From Pelomonas sp052436255 (lineage in GTDB: Bacteria > Pseudomonadota > Gammaproteobacteria > Burkholderiales > Burkholderiaceae_C): DNA of 21,310 nt. The notes under the pieces were generated by a model, which saw nothing but the letters and a program-made list of their open reading frames with translations, was not told the DNA's origin and ran no database searches. Positions 1-7,270 of this stretch are shown one piece after another; position 1 is the stretch's first letter; the number at the start of each line of letters is the position of its first letter. The DNA is taken from the NCBI GenBank assembly GCA_052436255.1, contig JBQVNP010000091.1:1-21310 (forward strand). The letters run 5' to 3'. Position numbers and translations under genes: made by a program.

Positions 1-1370
1 AGATTGGCCTCCCAATCCAGGTACAGCGCCTGGCTGTTGCGGCTGCGGTTGGTCGCGTCGGACGGCTGAAAGCCGGGGAAGCCCTGGCTGCCGGCATTGC
101 CGCCGATACCCACGCCGTCGACGTCGCTGTAGGAGCCCGGCTCGCCGGCGACGATGTCGTACTTCTCCTTGCGGTACTCGGCACCGAAGGCGATGTTGCT
201 GCCGCCGAGCAGGTCAGGGAAGAAGCGGCTGACATCAAAGTTGGTCGTCGCCTGGCTGAAGCCGAAGCCGCCGGCGTCGAAGCTCGTCGGGCTGATGCCA
301 GGGCCGCCGGCAGCCAAGTCCTTGTTGGCAATGGAGGCGTTCAGCGTGTTGTTGATGTTGTAGCGCAGCTTGTTGCTGCCATAGGTCTGCGACAGGTCGG
401 TATCCCAGCCCGCGATGGACGCCTTCCAGCCGACGATGAGGTAGCGGTCCTCGACCTTGCCGTCGATGAAGGGCACGAAGCCGGCCGGGTACATCGCAGC
501 GGAGTTGCGGCTGGGGATGTCGTCAGAACCAACGCCGCCGCGCGCCCAGGCCGCCGACGAGGCGTCGCGATCCTGCGCACCTGCCGTCACGTACAGCCTG
601 TTGTCGCCGCCGCCGGGAAACTCGCCATTGAGGTAGACCGTCTGGTTGTCGACCTTGGTATCGCCGATGGTGCGCAGGCTGCCCGAATCCGCCCGGTTGG
701 AGCGCCCCCGATCCTGCCATTCACCCGTGATGCCCAGCCTGCCGTCACCGAGCTTGATGCCGCAGTAGGCCGAGGCCAGGTAGTTCTTGCCGTCGCCAGC
801 CGAGTACTGGCCATAACCCGCGACCGCCTCGCAGCCGGCCTTCTTCTTCAGCTGGAGATTGATGACGCCGGCAATCGCATCGGACCCGTACTGGGCCGCC
901 GCACCGTCACGCAGCACCTGCACGTTGTCGATGGCCAGCAGCGGCAGGGAGTTCATATCCGTACCAGTCGAGCCGCGATTGCGCGCGCCGAACAGGTTGA
1001 CCAGCGCCACGGTGTGCCGGCGCTTGCCGTTGACCAGCACCAGTGTCTGGTCCGAGCCCAGGCCGCGCAGCGCGGCGGAGTCGATCAGGTCGGCACCGTC
1101 CGCGCCGGTCTGGCGCGTCGAGTTGAAGGACGGGGAAAGGTTTTGCAGCGTCTGCGCCAAATCGAATTGACCACCGCCTTCAGCCGCCTTGCCCATCGAG
1201 TAGATGTCGACGGGCACCAGCGTGTCGGTGGCAGACGCGGCGGGCAGGCTCTTGCGCGAGCCGACGACGGTGACGCGCTCAAGGCTGCTGGCTTCCTGGG
1301 CCAGGGCGGCAGTGCCGGTGAAAAGGGTCAACGCGGCGAGCGCGGTCGGCAGCAGGCGGGTGACGTGCAT
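1..1370 (-). CDS. TonB-dependent outer-membrane receptor, N-terminal part (runs off left edge)
   Basis: The first 456 residues are in view and the frame is open to base 1, so the C-terminal barrel is missing only because the window ends. A signal peptide spans residues 1-24 (cleavage after ALA), followed by a TonB-box-like ERVTVVGSR near residue 31. The plug domain carries the family hallmarks KRRHTVALVN, RGSTGTDMNSLP and LRDGAAAQYGSDAIAGVIN. Beta-barrel strands begin around residue 180 and continue to the edge with alternating aromatic/polar sequence. The ATG at 1370 has GGAG five bases upstream. By family it takes up a scarce ligand (siderophore, cobalamin, sugar or similar) across the outer membrane using TonB/ExbBD energy; the substrate cannot be read from the plug. 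No partner transporter gene is adjacent. Confidence 0.93.
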   Translation of the reverse strand, partial: MHVTRLLPTALAALTLFTGTAALAQEASSLERVTVVGSRKSLPAASATDTLVPVDIYSMGKAAEGGGQFDLAQTLQNLSPSFNSTRQTGADGADLIDSAALRGLGSDQTLVLVNGKRRHTVALVNLFGARNRGSTGTDMNSLPLLAIDNVQVLRDGAAAQYGSDAIAGVINLQLKKKAGCEAVAGYGQYSAGDGKNYLASAYCGIKLGDGRLGITGEWQDRGRSNRADSGSLRTIGDTKVDNQTVYLNGEFPGGGDNRLYVTAGAQDRDASSAAWARGGVGSDDIPSRNSAAMYPAGFVPFIDGKVEDRYLIVGWKASIAGWDTDLSQTYGSNKLRYNINNTLNASIANKDLAAGGPGISPTSFDAGGFGFSQATTNFDVSRFFPDLLGGSNIAFGAEYRKEKYDIVAGEPGSYSDVDGVGIGGNAGSQGFPGFQPSDATNRSRNSQALYLDWEAN

Positions 1371-1413
1371 GAGGACTCCGGGTGGGAATAGGTGATGGCG
1401 AGTGAGTTTGCCC

Positions 1414-1466
1414 CTGCCAACACGGCCGCCGCGTGCCGGTGTTGTGGCCCGCACACAGGTTGGCAG
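1414..1466 (-). promoter_or_regulatory. Inverted repeat in the leader of the TonB receptor gene
   Basis: A perfect 8-bp inverted repeat, CTGCCAAC (1414-1421) and GTTGGCAG (1459-1466), encloses a GC-rich 37-base loop and ends 44 bases before the receptor start codon. It could be a leader hairpin or an operator dyad. It does not match a cobalamin riboswitch: the leader is too short and no B12 box is visible. An 8-bp repeat of this spacing is expected several times by chance in 21 kb, so only its position makes it worth noting. Confidence 0.25.
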
Positions 1467-1506
1467 CATCGAAACGAACGAAGCTCGCCTGCAACGCAGC
1501 CGTTCG

Positions 1507-1524
1507 AAAAAACCGCTAGCCGCG
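1507..1524 (-). terminator. Possible weak terminator at the xerD stop codon
   Basis: Read leftward, a short CCGC/GCGG stem overlaps the end of xerD and its TAG stop and is followed directly by six T residues (the A-run at 1507-1512). The stem is only 4 bp, so termination would be inefficient. A second 6-bp repeat (CGAACG / CGTTCG) follows just downstream. Confidence 0.3.
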
Positions 1525-2403
1525 CGGGTGATGCTCGGCGTGCAAGGCCTTGAGGCGCTCACGCGCCACATGGGTGTAGATCTGCGTGGTCGACAGGTCG
1601 GCGTGCCCCAACAGCAGCTGCACGGCGCGCAGGTCTGCACCATGGTTGAGCAGGTGCGTCGCGAAGGCATGGCGCAAGGTATGCGGCGACAGCGGCACCG
1701 TGATGCCCGCCGCCAGCGCGTGTCGCTTGATCAGGGTCCAGAACATCTGGCGTGTCATGCCGGCGCCGCGCGCCGTGACGAAGAGGTCGTCGCTACTTTG
1801 CCCGGCCAGGATCTCGGCACGCGCCTCACGCAGGTAGCGCGCCATCCAGTCGCGCGCATGCTCGCCGAAGGGCACCAGGCGGGCCTTGCTGCCCTTGCCG
1901 GTGACGTGCAGCACGCCGTCCTTGAAAGCCACATGGGCGCCTTTCAGCGTGACGAGTTCCGACACGCGCAGGCCGCTGGCATACATCAGCTCCAACATCG
2001 CGCGGTCGCGCAGGCCCAGCGGCGTGTTGACGTCGGGCGCATCGAGCAAGGCGCTGACCTGAGCCTCGCTGAGCAGCTTGGGCACCCGCAGCGGCTGGCG
2101 TGCGGCGCTGAGCTTGAGGGTTGGGTCGGCACTGATGCGGCCTTCGCGCAGCGCCCAGCGGAAATAGCGCTTGAAGACCGACAGCCGCCGGTTGGCGCTG
2201 GTGGCCTTGCCCGCCGGCTTGGCGGCCGCGTACTCGAAGAGCTTGAGTTCGGTGCAGGCGTCCAGCGCGACCGGCGCCAGCCATTGCGCCAGCGCCGCCA
2301 GGTCGCGCCGGTAGGCCGCCTGCGTGTTGGCGCTCAGGCCGTCTTCCAGCCAGAGCGCCTCGACAAAGGATTCGATTGCGGGGTCGCCCGCTTTGCCGCT
2401 CAT
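1516..2403 (-). CDS. xerD: Tyrosine site-specific recombinase XerD
   Basis: A 295-residue tyrosine recombinase that, with XerC, resolves chromosome dimers at dif near the division septum. The N-terminal SAM-like core-binding domain is at about residues 8-90 (SANTQAAYRRDL) and the catalytic domain at about 108-290. All expected catalytic residues are visible: R146 (ASGLRVSEL), K170 (GKGSK), H241 and R244 (HTLRHAFATHLL), H267 (LLGHADLSTTQ) and nucleophile Y276 (IYTHV). Length and motif spacing fit XerD rather than an integron or phage integrase, and nothing nearby suggests a mobile element. The SD is weak (GTGAG). It lies 162 bp downstream of the Bug protein gene on the same strand. Confidence 0.95.
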   Translation of the reverse strand: MSGKAGDPAIESFVEALWLEDGLSANTQAAYRRDLAALAQWLAPVALDACTELKLFEYAAAKPAGKATSANRRLSVFKRYFRWALREGRISADPTLKLSAARQPLRVPKLLSEAQVSALLDAPDVNTPLGLRDRAMLELMYASGLRVSELVTLKGAHVAFKDGVLHVTGKGSKARLVPFGEHARDWMARYLREARAEILAGQSSDDLFVTARGAGMTRQMFWTLIKRHALAAGITVPLSPHTLRHAFATHLLNHGADLRAVQLLLGHADLSTTQIYTHVARERLKALHAEHHPRG

Positions 2404-2565
2404 TGACTCACGCCGTCTTCGGGCCGAGCGTCGGGCTCCAGTTCGCCAAGCCGGCCCGTCTGGCGATGTGCGAGCGGCTCAACACCGCGAGCATCGCCGT
2501 CCCTTCGGGGGACCGACCAGATTCGCCCGCGTCCAGCGCGGCGAACCTGGGCGAGGGGTTCCACG

Positions 2566-3540
2566 TCAATCAAGCTTCAGCTTCTGCTGCGCCACGACCT
2601 TCTTGTAGACCTCGAACTCGGCTGCGATCTGTGCGGCGAACTGCTCGGGCGTGTTGGCCACGATCAGTGAACCGGTTTCCTCGATGCGCTTTTTTACTTC
2701 CGGAATCTCGACCGCCTTGCGCACGGCCGCATTGATCTTGTCGACGATGTCGCGCGGCAGGCCCTTGGGTGCTTGGATGCCGTAGTAGGCCATGCGGTTG
2801 ACGGGCTCCAGGCCGACTTCCTTGAACGTCGGCACATTGGGCAAGGTAGCCAGCCGCTGCGGCGAGGCGATGACGATGGGAATGAGGCGGCCGTCCCTGA
2901 TGAAGGGCAGGGCCGATGGCAGGTTGTCGAAGATCACCGGCACCTGCCCTGCCACCGTGTCGTTCAGCGCCGGGCCGGCGCCGCGGTAGGGAATGTGCAG
3001 CATGAACACGCCGGCCAGCGTCTTGAAGAGCTCCGTCTGCAGGTGACCGATGCCGCCCGTGCCGGACGAGGCATAGCTGTGCTTGCCGGGATTCTTCTTC
3101 AGTTCCGCGATGAAGCCCTTGTAGTCCCTGGCCGGGAAGCTCGGATGCACCGCGATGACGTTGGGAGTGGCGGCGATGTTGATGACGGGCACGAAATCCG
3201 TCAGCGGGTTGTAGGCGATCTTGGCATTGATGGCGGGGTTGGTCGCCGTCGTCGACACGGTGGCCACGCCCAGCGTGTAGCCATCGGGTGCGGAACGCGC
3301 AATCTCGTTGGCACCGACCGTGCCGCCGCCGCCCGCCTTGTTCTCGACCACCATGGTCTGGCCCAGGATGGTCGACATGCGCTCGGACACGATGCGCGCA
3401 ATGATGTCGGTCGTGCCGCCGGGTGCGAACGGCACGATCAGGCGCACGGTCTTGGTGGGATAGGCCTGGGCCCAGGCTTGCGAGGCCAATGGCCCGAGGC
3501 CCGACAGGGCGGCGACTTGCAGGACGGAACGGCGTTGCAT
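2566..3540 (-). CDS. Bug-family (TctC-type) periplasmic substrate-binding protein
   Basis: A 324-residue extracytoplasmic solute-binding protein of the Bug/TctC family, which feeds tripartite tricarboxylate transporters. The signal peptide covers residues 1-24 (cleavage AWA-QAYP) and its MQRRSVLQ start is compatible with Tat export. The mature protein opens with the family signature YPTKTVRLIVPFAPGG followed by TDIIAR, the first ligand-binding loop, and later shows HIPYRG and GQVPVIFDNLPSALP. A good SD (AAGGAGA) precedes the ATG. No tctA/tctB membrane genes are adjacent, which is usual for the large orphan Bug sets of Burkholderiales. The ligand, probably a small carboxylate, cannot be deduced. 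It sits 33 bp after the chalcone-isomerase-like gene and may be cotranscribed with it. Confidence 0.92.
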   Translation of the reverse strand: MQRRSVLQVAALSGLGPLASQAWAQAYPTKTVRLIVPFAPGGTTDIIARIVSERMSTILGQTMVVENKAGGGGTVGANEIARSAPDGYTLGVATVSTTATNPAINAKIAYNPLTDFVPVINIAATPNVIAVHPSFPARDYKGFIAELKKNPGKHSYASSGTGGIGHLQTELFKTLAGVFMLHIPYRGAGPALNDTVAGQVPVIFDNLPSALPFIRDGRLIPIVIASPQRLATLPNVPTFKEVGLEPVNRMAYYGIQAPKGLPRDIVDKINAAVRKAVEIPEVKKRIEETGSLIVANTPEQFAAQIAAEFEVYKKVVAQQKLKLD

Positions 3541-3573
3541 GAGGTCGGTCTCCTTGGTGTTGGTGGGGCGATG

Positions 3574-4185
3574 CTAGCCCGCCTGGCCCAGCAAGCCGGC
3601 GCGCAGGTTGGCGTCACTGTTTTTATCGCCGAGAAAAACCTTCAGGAAGGCCGTGTAGAAATCCTGGCCCTCGATGGGCTTGCCCCAGACCCGGCCATTG
3701 ACGGACAGCACCGTGCCGCCTTGGGCGGGCAGATAGTCGATCACGAGCAGGTCGCCTTTTTTCACGCGGCCCACGTCGGTGATCGCAGCGTTGAACTGCT
3801 TGACGCGCTCGGCCACGGCCGCCTTCTCGGCGTCGCTGGAATTGCGGTTGACGCCCTTGTTGATGGCCTTGACGAACTCCTGGGTCGACACATCCTTGAC
3901 CAGCGGAATGACGATGCGCAACTCCAGGCGTTTGGGACCGGTCTGCGCATAGATCGCTTGCGGCGTTGCCGCCTTCTGCGGCAGGTACAGCGCTGCCAGG
4001 TAGAGCGAATAGACGGCGACCTGGCGCTTGCCGGTGCCGTTCAGCACCAAAGTGCTGCCGCCGAGCGCCAGGCTGTCGGGAAACTCCTGGCCCTCATAAC
4101 GTGCGGCCTGAACAGGCATCGACGCAGCGGCCGCCAGGGCCACGGCGGCCAGCGCAGTCAAGGGGCGGCGAACGGACAAATTCAT
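3574..4185 (-). CDS. Periplasmic chalcone-isomerase-like domain protein
   Basis: A 203-residue exported protein with a signal peptide at residues 1-27 (cleavage VQA-ARYEG). The mature part matches the bacterial chalcone-isomerase-like family (Chalcone_3 type): EGQEFPDSL near the start, LNGTGKRQVAVYSLYLAALYLP, RLELRIVIPLVKDVSTQEFVKAINKG, and the C-terminal motif GKPIEGQDFYTAFLKVFLGD. The bacterial family shares the plant fold but is not known as a flavonoid enzyme; a small hydrophobic ligand or lipid role is usually suspected. The start ATG overlaps the queG stop as ATGA, so translation is probably coupled to queG; a functional link to queuosine is not evident. Confidence 0.88.
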   Translation of the reverse strand: MNLSVRRPLTALAAVALAAAASMPVQAARYEGQEFPDSLALGGSTLVLNGTGKRQVAVYSLYLAALYLPQKAATPQAIYAQTGPKRLELRIVIPLVKDVSTQEFVKAINKGVNRNSSDAEKAAVAERVKQFNAAITDVGRVKKGDLLVIDYLPAQGGTVLSVNGRVWGKPIEGQDFYTAFLKVFLGDKNSDANLRAGLLGQAG

Positions 4186-5318
4186 TCAGTGGCTCCAGGG
4201 CAAGGCGATGCGGAAGATAACGCGGCAGCCGCCGCGGGCGCGGACAGGGCCCATGCAACGTGCTCGGCCACCAGCGCATCGGCACCCTGGCCTGCGCGCA
4301 GCAACGCAGCGCGCAGGCCGGCGTCGTCACGCATGCGTAGCGCATTGCCGGCAGCCACCGCCAGATTGCGCCGCCAGCGCGCAAAGCCGATGCGACGGAT
4401 GGCCGAACCCTCGGTACGGCGCAGGAACTCGCCCTCGTCCCAATCGAGCAGCAGGGCAATCGGCGCGCCTGCCATGCCGGGCCGCACATCGAAATCCGCC
4501 AGCATGGCCGGCTGCGCGAACTTGTTCCACGGGCAGGCCAGTTGGCAGTCGTCGCAGCCATAGACGCGGTTGCCCAGCAGTGGGCGGAGATCTTCCGGAA
4601 TCGCGCCATCGTGCTCGATGGTCAGATAGGAAATGCAGCGACGCGCATCGACGCGATAGGGTGCCGTGATGGCCGCCGTCGGGCAGACATCGATGCAGGC
4701 GCGGCATTCGCCGCAATGCGCGCTAACCGCCTGGGTCAGGGGCAGTTCCAGGTCGATGAAGATCTCGCCGAGGAAGAAGGTCGAGCCGGCATCCCGATGC
4801 AGCGTCAAGGTGTGCTTGCCACGCCAGCCCAGGCCCGACCGGGCCGCCAGTTCCACCTCCAGCACCGGCGCCGAATCGGTGAAGACGCGGTAGCCGCGCG
4901 GCCCGACCTCGTTGAATAGGCGCTCGGCCAGCTTTTGCAGGCGCTGGCGCAACACCTTGTGATAGTCGCGGCCGCGGGCATAGATGGAGATCTGCGCCTG
5001 CCCGGGGTCGGCAAGGCCGGCCCATTCAACGGCCTGCCAGCCTGGCGGGATTGCCTGCGGCAGGTAGTCCATGCGCGCCGTGATGACACGCAGCGTGCCC
5101 GGTACCAGCTCGGCCGGCCGCGCCCGTTTCATGCCATGGGCGGCCATGTACTGCATGCGGCCATGGTGGCCAGCGTCCAGCCAGGCCCGCAGGCCGGGCT
5201 CGGCGTTGCTCAGGTCGACGTCGGCCACGCCTATCTGTGAGAATCCAAGCTCACGCGCCCAGCCGCGCAAACTCTCCAACAGCGCGCTGGCATCGACAGT
5301 GGACGGGACCTCTTGCAT
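4182..5318 (-). CDS. queG: Epoxyqueuosine reductase QueG
   Basis: A 378-residue cytoplasmic enzyme performing the last step of queuosine synthesis, cobalamin- and Fe-S-dependent reduction of epoxyqueuosine in tRNA. The N-terminal cobalamin-binding domain shows RARPAELVPGTLRVI and ISIYARGRDYHKVLR; TDSAPVLE carries the likely catalytic Asp148. Two 4Fe-4S clusters are supplied by C202, C205, C208, C212 (CGECRACIDVCP) and C228, C255, C258, C262 (YGCDDCQLACPW). A C-terminal HEAT-like alpha-helical region follows (about 285-365). The start at 5318 gives the standard N-terminus but has no strong SD. It is divergent from tsaE with almost no spacer, and its stop overlaps the next gene. Confidence 0.96.
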   Translation of the reverse strand: MQEVPSTVDASALLESLRGWARELGFSQIGVADVDLSNAEPGLRAWLDAGHHGRMQYMAAHGMKRARPAELVPGTLRVITARMDYLPQAIPPGWQAVEWAGLADPGQAQISIYARGRDYHKVLRQRLQKLAERLFNEVGPRGYRVFTDSAPVLEVELAARSGLGWRGKHTLTLHRDAGSTFFLGEIFIDLELPLTQAVSAHCGECRACIDVCPTAAITAPYRVDARRCISYLTIEHDGAIPEDLRPLLGNRVYGCDDCQLACPWNKFAQPAMLADFDVRPGMAGAPIALLLDWDEGEFLRRTEGSAIRRIGFARWRRNLAVAAGNALRMRDDAGLRAALLRAGQGADALVAEHVAWALSAPAAAAALSSASPCPGATE

Positions 5319-5789
5319 TTGTCTGCGATTCTAGAAACCGATCTGCTGTGGCCCGACGAGGCTGCGGCCCGGGCCTCCGCCGAGCATCTTGCGGCGGCGC
5401 TGCTTCCCTCCCCCAACGCCATCATCGAATTGCATGGCCCGCTCGGCGCCGGCAAGACCACGTTCGTGCGCCTGCTGCTGCGCGCGCTCGGCGTGCAGGG
5501 CCGCATCAAGAGCCCGAGCTATGCCGTCATGGAGACCTATGAACTCGACGCTGGCGTGACGGCCAGCCACTTCGACTTCTACCGTTTCGGCGACCCGCGC
5601 GAGTGGGAGGACGCCGGCTTGCGCGACGTCTTCGCCGCGCCGGGCCTGAAGCTCTGTGAATGGCCCGAAAAGGCCGCCGGCCAGATGCCGCCCGCTGACC
5701 TGCAGCTCTTCATCGAACTGCTGCCCGACGACAGCCGCAGCGTGCGCGCAGTCGGCGCCGAGCACCTCATCGGGGCGCTGTCCGCATGA
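5313..5789 (+). CDS. tsaE: tRNA threonylcarbamoyladenosine synthesis ATPase TsaE
   Basis: A roughly 158-residue small P-loop ATPase that works with TsaB and TsaD in forming t6A at position 37 of ANN-decoding tRNAs. The Walker A motif GPLGAGKTT is at residues 42-50 (K48). It is followed by family motifs IKSPSYAVMETYE, HFDFYRFGDP and the C-terminal LCEWPEKA. No ATG is available upstream of the Walker motif, so the start is non-canonical: TTG at 5313 (chosen, with GGACGGGA just upstream) or TTG at 5319. Either start lies inside or against the queG start codon on the other strand. The TGA stop overlaps the amiC ATG (ATGA at 5786-5789), indicating coupled translation. Confidence 0.93.
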   Translation: MHLSAILETDLLWPDEAAARASAEHLAAALLPSPNAIIELHGPLGAGKTTFVRLLLRALGVQGRIKSPSYAVMETYELDAGVTASHFDFYRFGDPREWEDAGLRDVFAAPGLKLCEWPEKAAGQMPPADLQLFIELLPDDSRSVRAVGAEHLIGALSA

Positions 5790-7144
5790 AGCGGCGCTCC
5801 TCCCTCGGCGCTCTGGCACTGCTGCTGCAGGCGCCCATCACGCTGGCAGCGGGCGGCAAGGTCAACATCGTCGCGGTGCGCGTTTGGCCGGCGGCCGACT
5901 ACACCCGCGTGACCATCGAGTCGGACGGGCCGCTCGCTGCCAAGCACTTCCTCATCGACTCGCCGCACCGGCTGGTCATCGACGTCGACGGCCTGCAACT
6001 CAGCCCGGGCCTGCGCGGTCTGATCGGCAAGGTCAAGGCCGACGACCCCTATATCGCCGGCGTGCGCGTCGGCCAGAACACGCCCACCGTCGTGCGCATC
6101 GTGCTCGACCTGAAGCAGGCGCTGGCGCCGCAGATCTTTACGCTGGCGCCCGTCGCCGCCTACAAGCACCGGCTGGTGCTGGATCTGCATCCGCTGGTCG
6201 AGGCCGACCCGCTGACCGCTTTGGCGCGGGCCCATGACAGACCGGCCGCCGCCGCACGCCGTGCCGAGGCCGCCGCCAGCGCGGTCAACGATGCGCTGGA
6301 GGACCTGATCCAGAAGATCGAGCGCCCCGCCCTGCCCCCGGTGGCCGCAGCGCCGCCGCCCGCGGCCGCATCCAAGCCCGTGCCGCCGCCCACGAGTCCC
6401 TCGGTCGCGGCCGGGGCGATGGACCAGCTCATCGTCATCGCCCTGGACCCCGGCCACGGCGGCGAGGACCCTGGCGCCATCGGCCCCACGGGCTTGAGGG
6501 AAAAGGATGTCGTGCTGGCGGTGGCCCTGAAGCTGCGCGATCGCCTCCAGACCAACCCCAACATCCGCGTGCTCATGACGCGCGACGCCGACTTCTTCGT
6601 GCCCCTGCAGGACCGCGTGCGCAAGGCACGGCGCGTGCAGGCCGACCTGTTCGTGTCGATCCACGCCGACGCCTTCTTCACGCCGCAGGCGCGCGGCGCC
6701 TCGGTGTTCGTGCTCAGCGACGGCGCCGCCACCAGTGCCGCCGCCCGCTGGATGGCCAAGCGCGAAAACGCGGCCGACATCGTCGGCGGCGCCAACGTCG
6801 GCGTGGCCAGCAAGGACGCCAACGTGCTGCGCACCCTGCTCGACATGAGCACGACGGCGCAGATCAAGGACAGCCTCAAGCTCGGCCACGAGGTGCTCGG
6901 CCAGATCGGCCGCATCGGCAAGTTGCACAAGCCCCGCGTGGAGCAGGCCGGCTTCGCGGTGCTGAAGGCGCCCGACATCCCCAGCATCCTGGTGGAGACC
7001 GCCTTCATCTCCAATCCCGGCGAAGAGAAGAAGCTGCGCGACCCGGACTACCAGGACAAGCTGGTCGACGCCCTGGCGTCGGGCATCGCCAGGTACTTCA
7101 GCAAGAACCCGCCAATGGCGAGGAAGCGCAGCCGGACTCTGTGA
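5786..7144 (+). CDS. amiC: Periplasmic N-acetylmuramoyl-L-alanine amidase (AmiC type, AMIN + Amidase_3)
   Basis: A 452-residue cell-wall amidase that cleaves the stem peptide from MurNAc during septum splitting. The signal peptide covers about residues 1-22; its MKRRSS start is weakly Tat-like, as for E. coli AmiA and AmiC. The septum-targeting AMIN domain is at about 28-137 and an Ala/Pro-rich linker at 181-205. The zinc Amidase_3 domain is at about 215-437. Ligand and catalytic residues are intact: H224 (DPGHGGEDPGA), E239 (REKD), H293 (SIHAD) and E404 (LVETAF). The segment at about 320-385 contains the regulatory helix region expected of EnvC/NlpD-controlled amidases. It is translationally coupled to tsaE. 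The mutL gene that often follows this pair in proteobacteria is absent. Confidence 0.94.
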   Translation: MKRRSSLGALALLLQAPITLAAGGKVNIVAVRVWPAADYTRVTIESDGPLAAKHFLIDSPHRLVIDVDGLQLSPGLRGLIGKVKADDPYIAGVRVGQNTPTVVRIVLDLKQALAPQIFTLAPVAAYKHRLVLDLHPLVEADPLTALARAHDRPAAAARRAEAAASAVNDALEDLIQKIERPALPPVAAAPPPAAASKPVPPPTSPSVAAGAMDQLIVIALDPGHGGEDPGAIGPTGLREKDVVLAVALKLRDRLQTNPNIRVLMTRDADFFVPLQDRVRKARRVQADLFVSIHADAFFTPQARGASVFVLSDGAATSAAARWMAKRENAADIVGGANVGVASKDANVLRTLLDMSTTAQIKDSLKLGHEVLGQIGRIGKLHKPRVEQAGFAVLKAPDIPSILVETAFISNPGEEKKLRDPDYQDKLVDALASGIARYFSKNPPMARKRSRTL

Positions 7145-7270
7145 GCGGCCGTCTGCGGCGGCCTCGGGGACCGTGGCGCCCATCTCGCCAGGCCGGTGAC
7201 GGCACCGCATAGGCGGGCCGCACGGCAGCGAGCGCGAGCGCGGTCGGCGGCCGGCGTCGGCTCGAAGGCC

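Noticed and set aside
1371..1515. Cobalamin riboswitch upstream of the TonB-dependent receptor
   Set aside because: The gap is shorter than the roughly 200-nt element and no B12-box consensus was found.
2499..2513. Hairpin GTCCC-TTCGG-GGGAC downstream of the Bug gene as a terminator
   Set aside because: The stem is only 5 bp and no T-run follows on either strand; the 162-bp gap otherwise shows no gene.
2773..4563. Long rightward open frame opposite the Bug, chalcone-isomerase-like and queG genes
   Set aside because: It crosses three well-supported genes on the other strand, and its product is compositionally biased without any motif.
7145..7270. Terminator between the convergent amiC and photolyase genes
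   Set aside because: Only short stems such as CGGTG-ACGG-CACCG (7194-7207) are present and there is no T-run on either strand.
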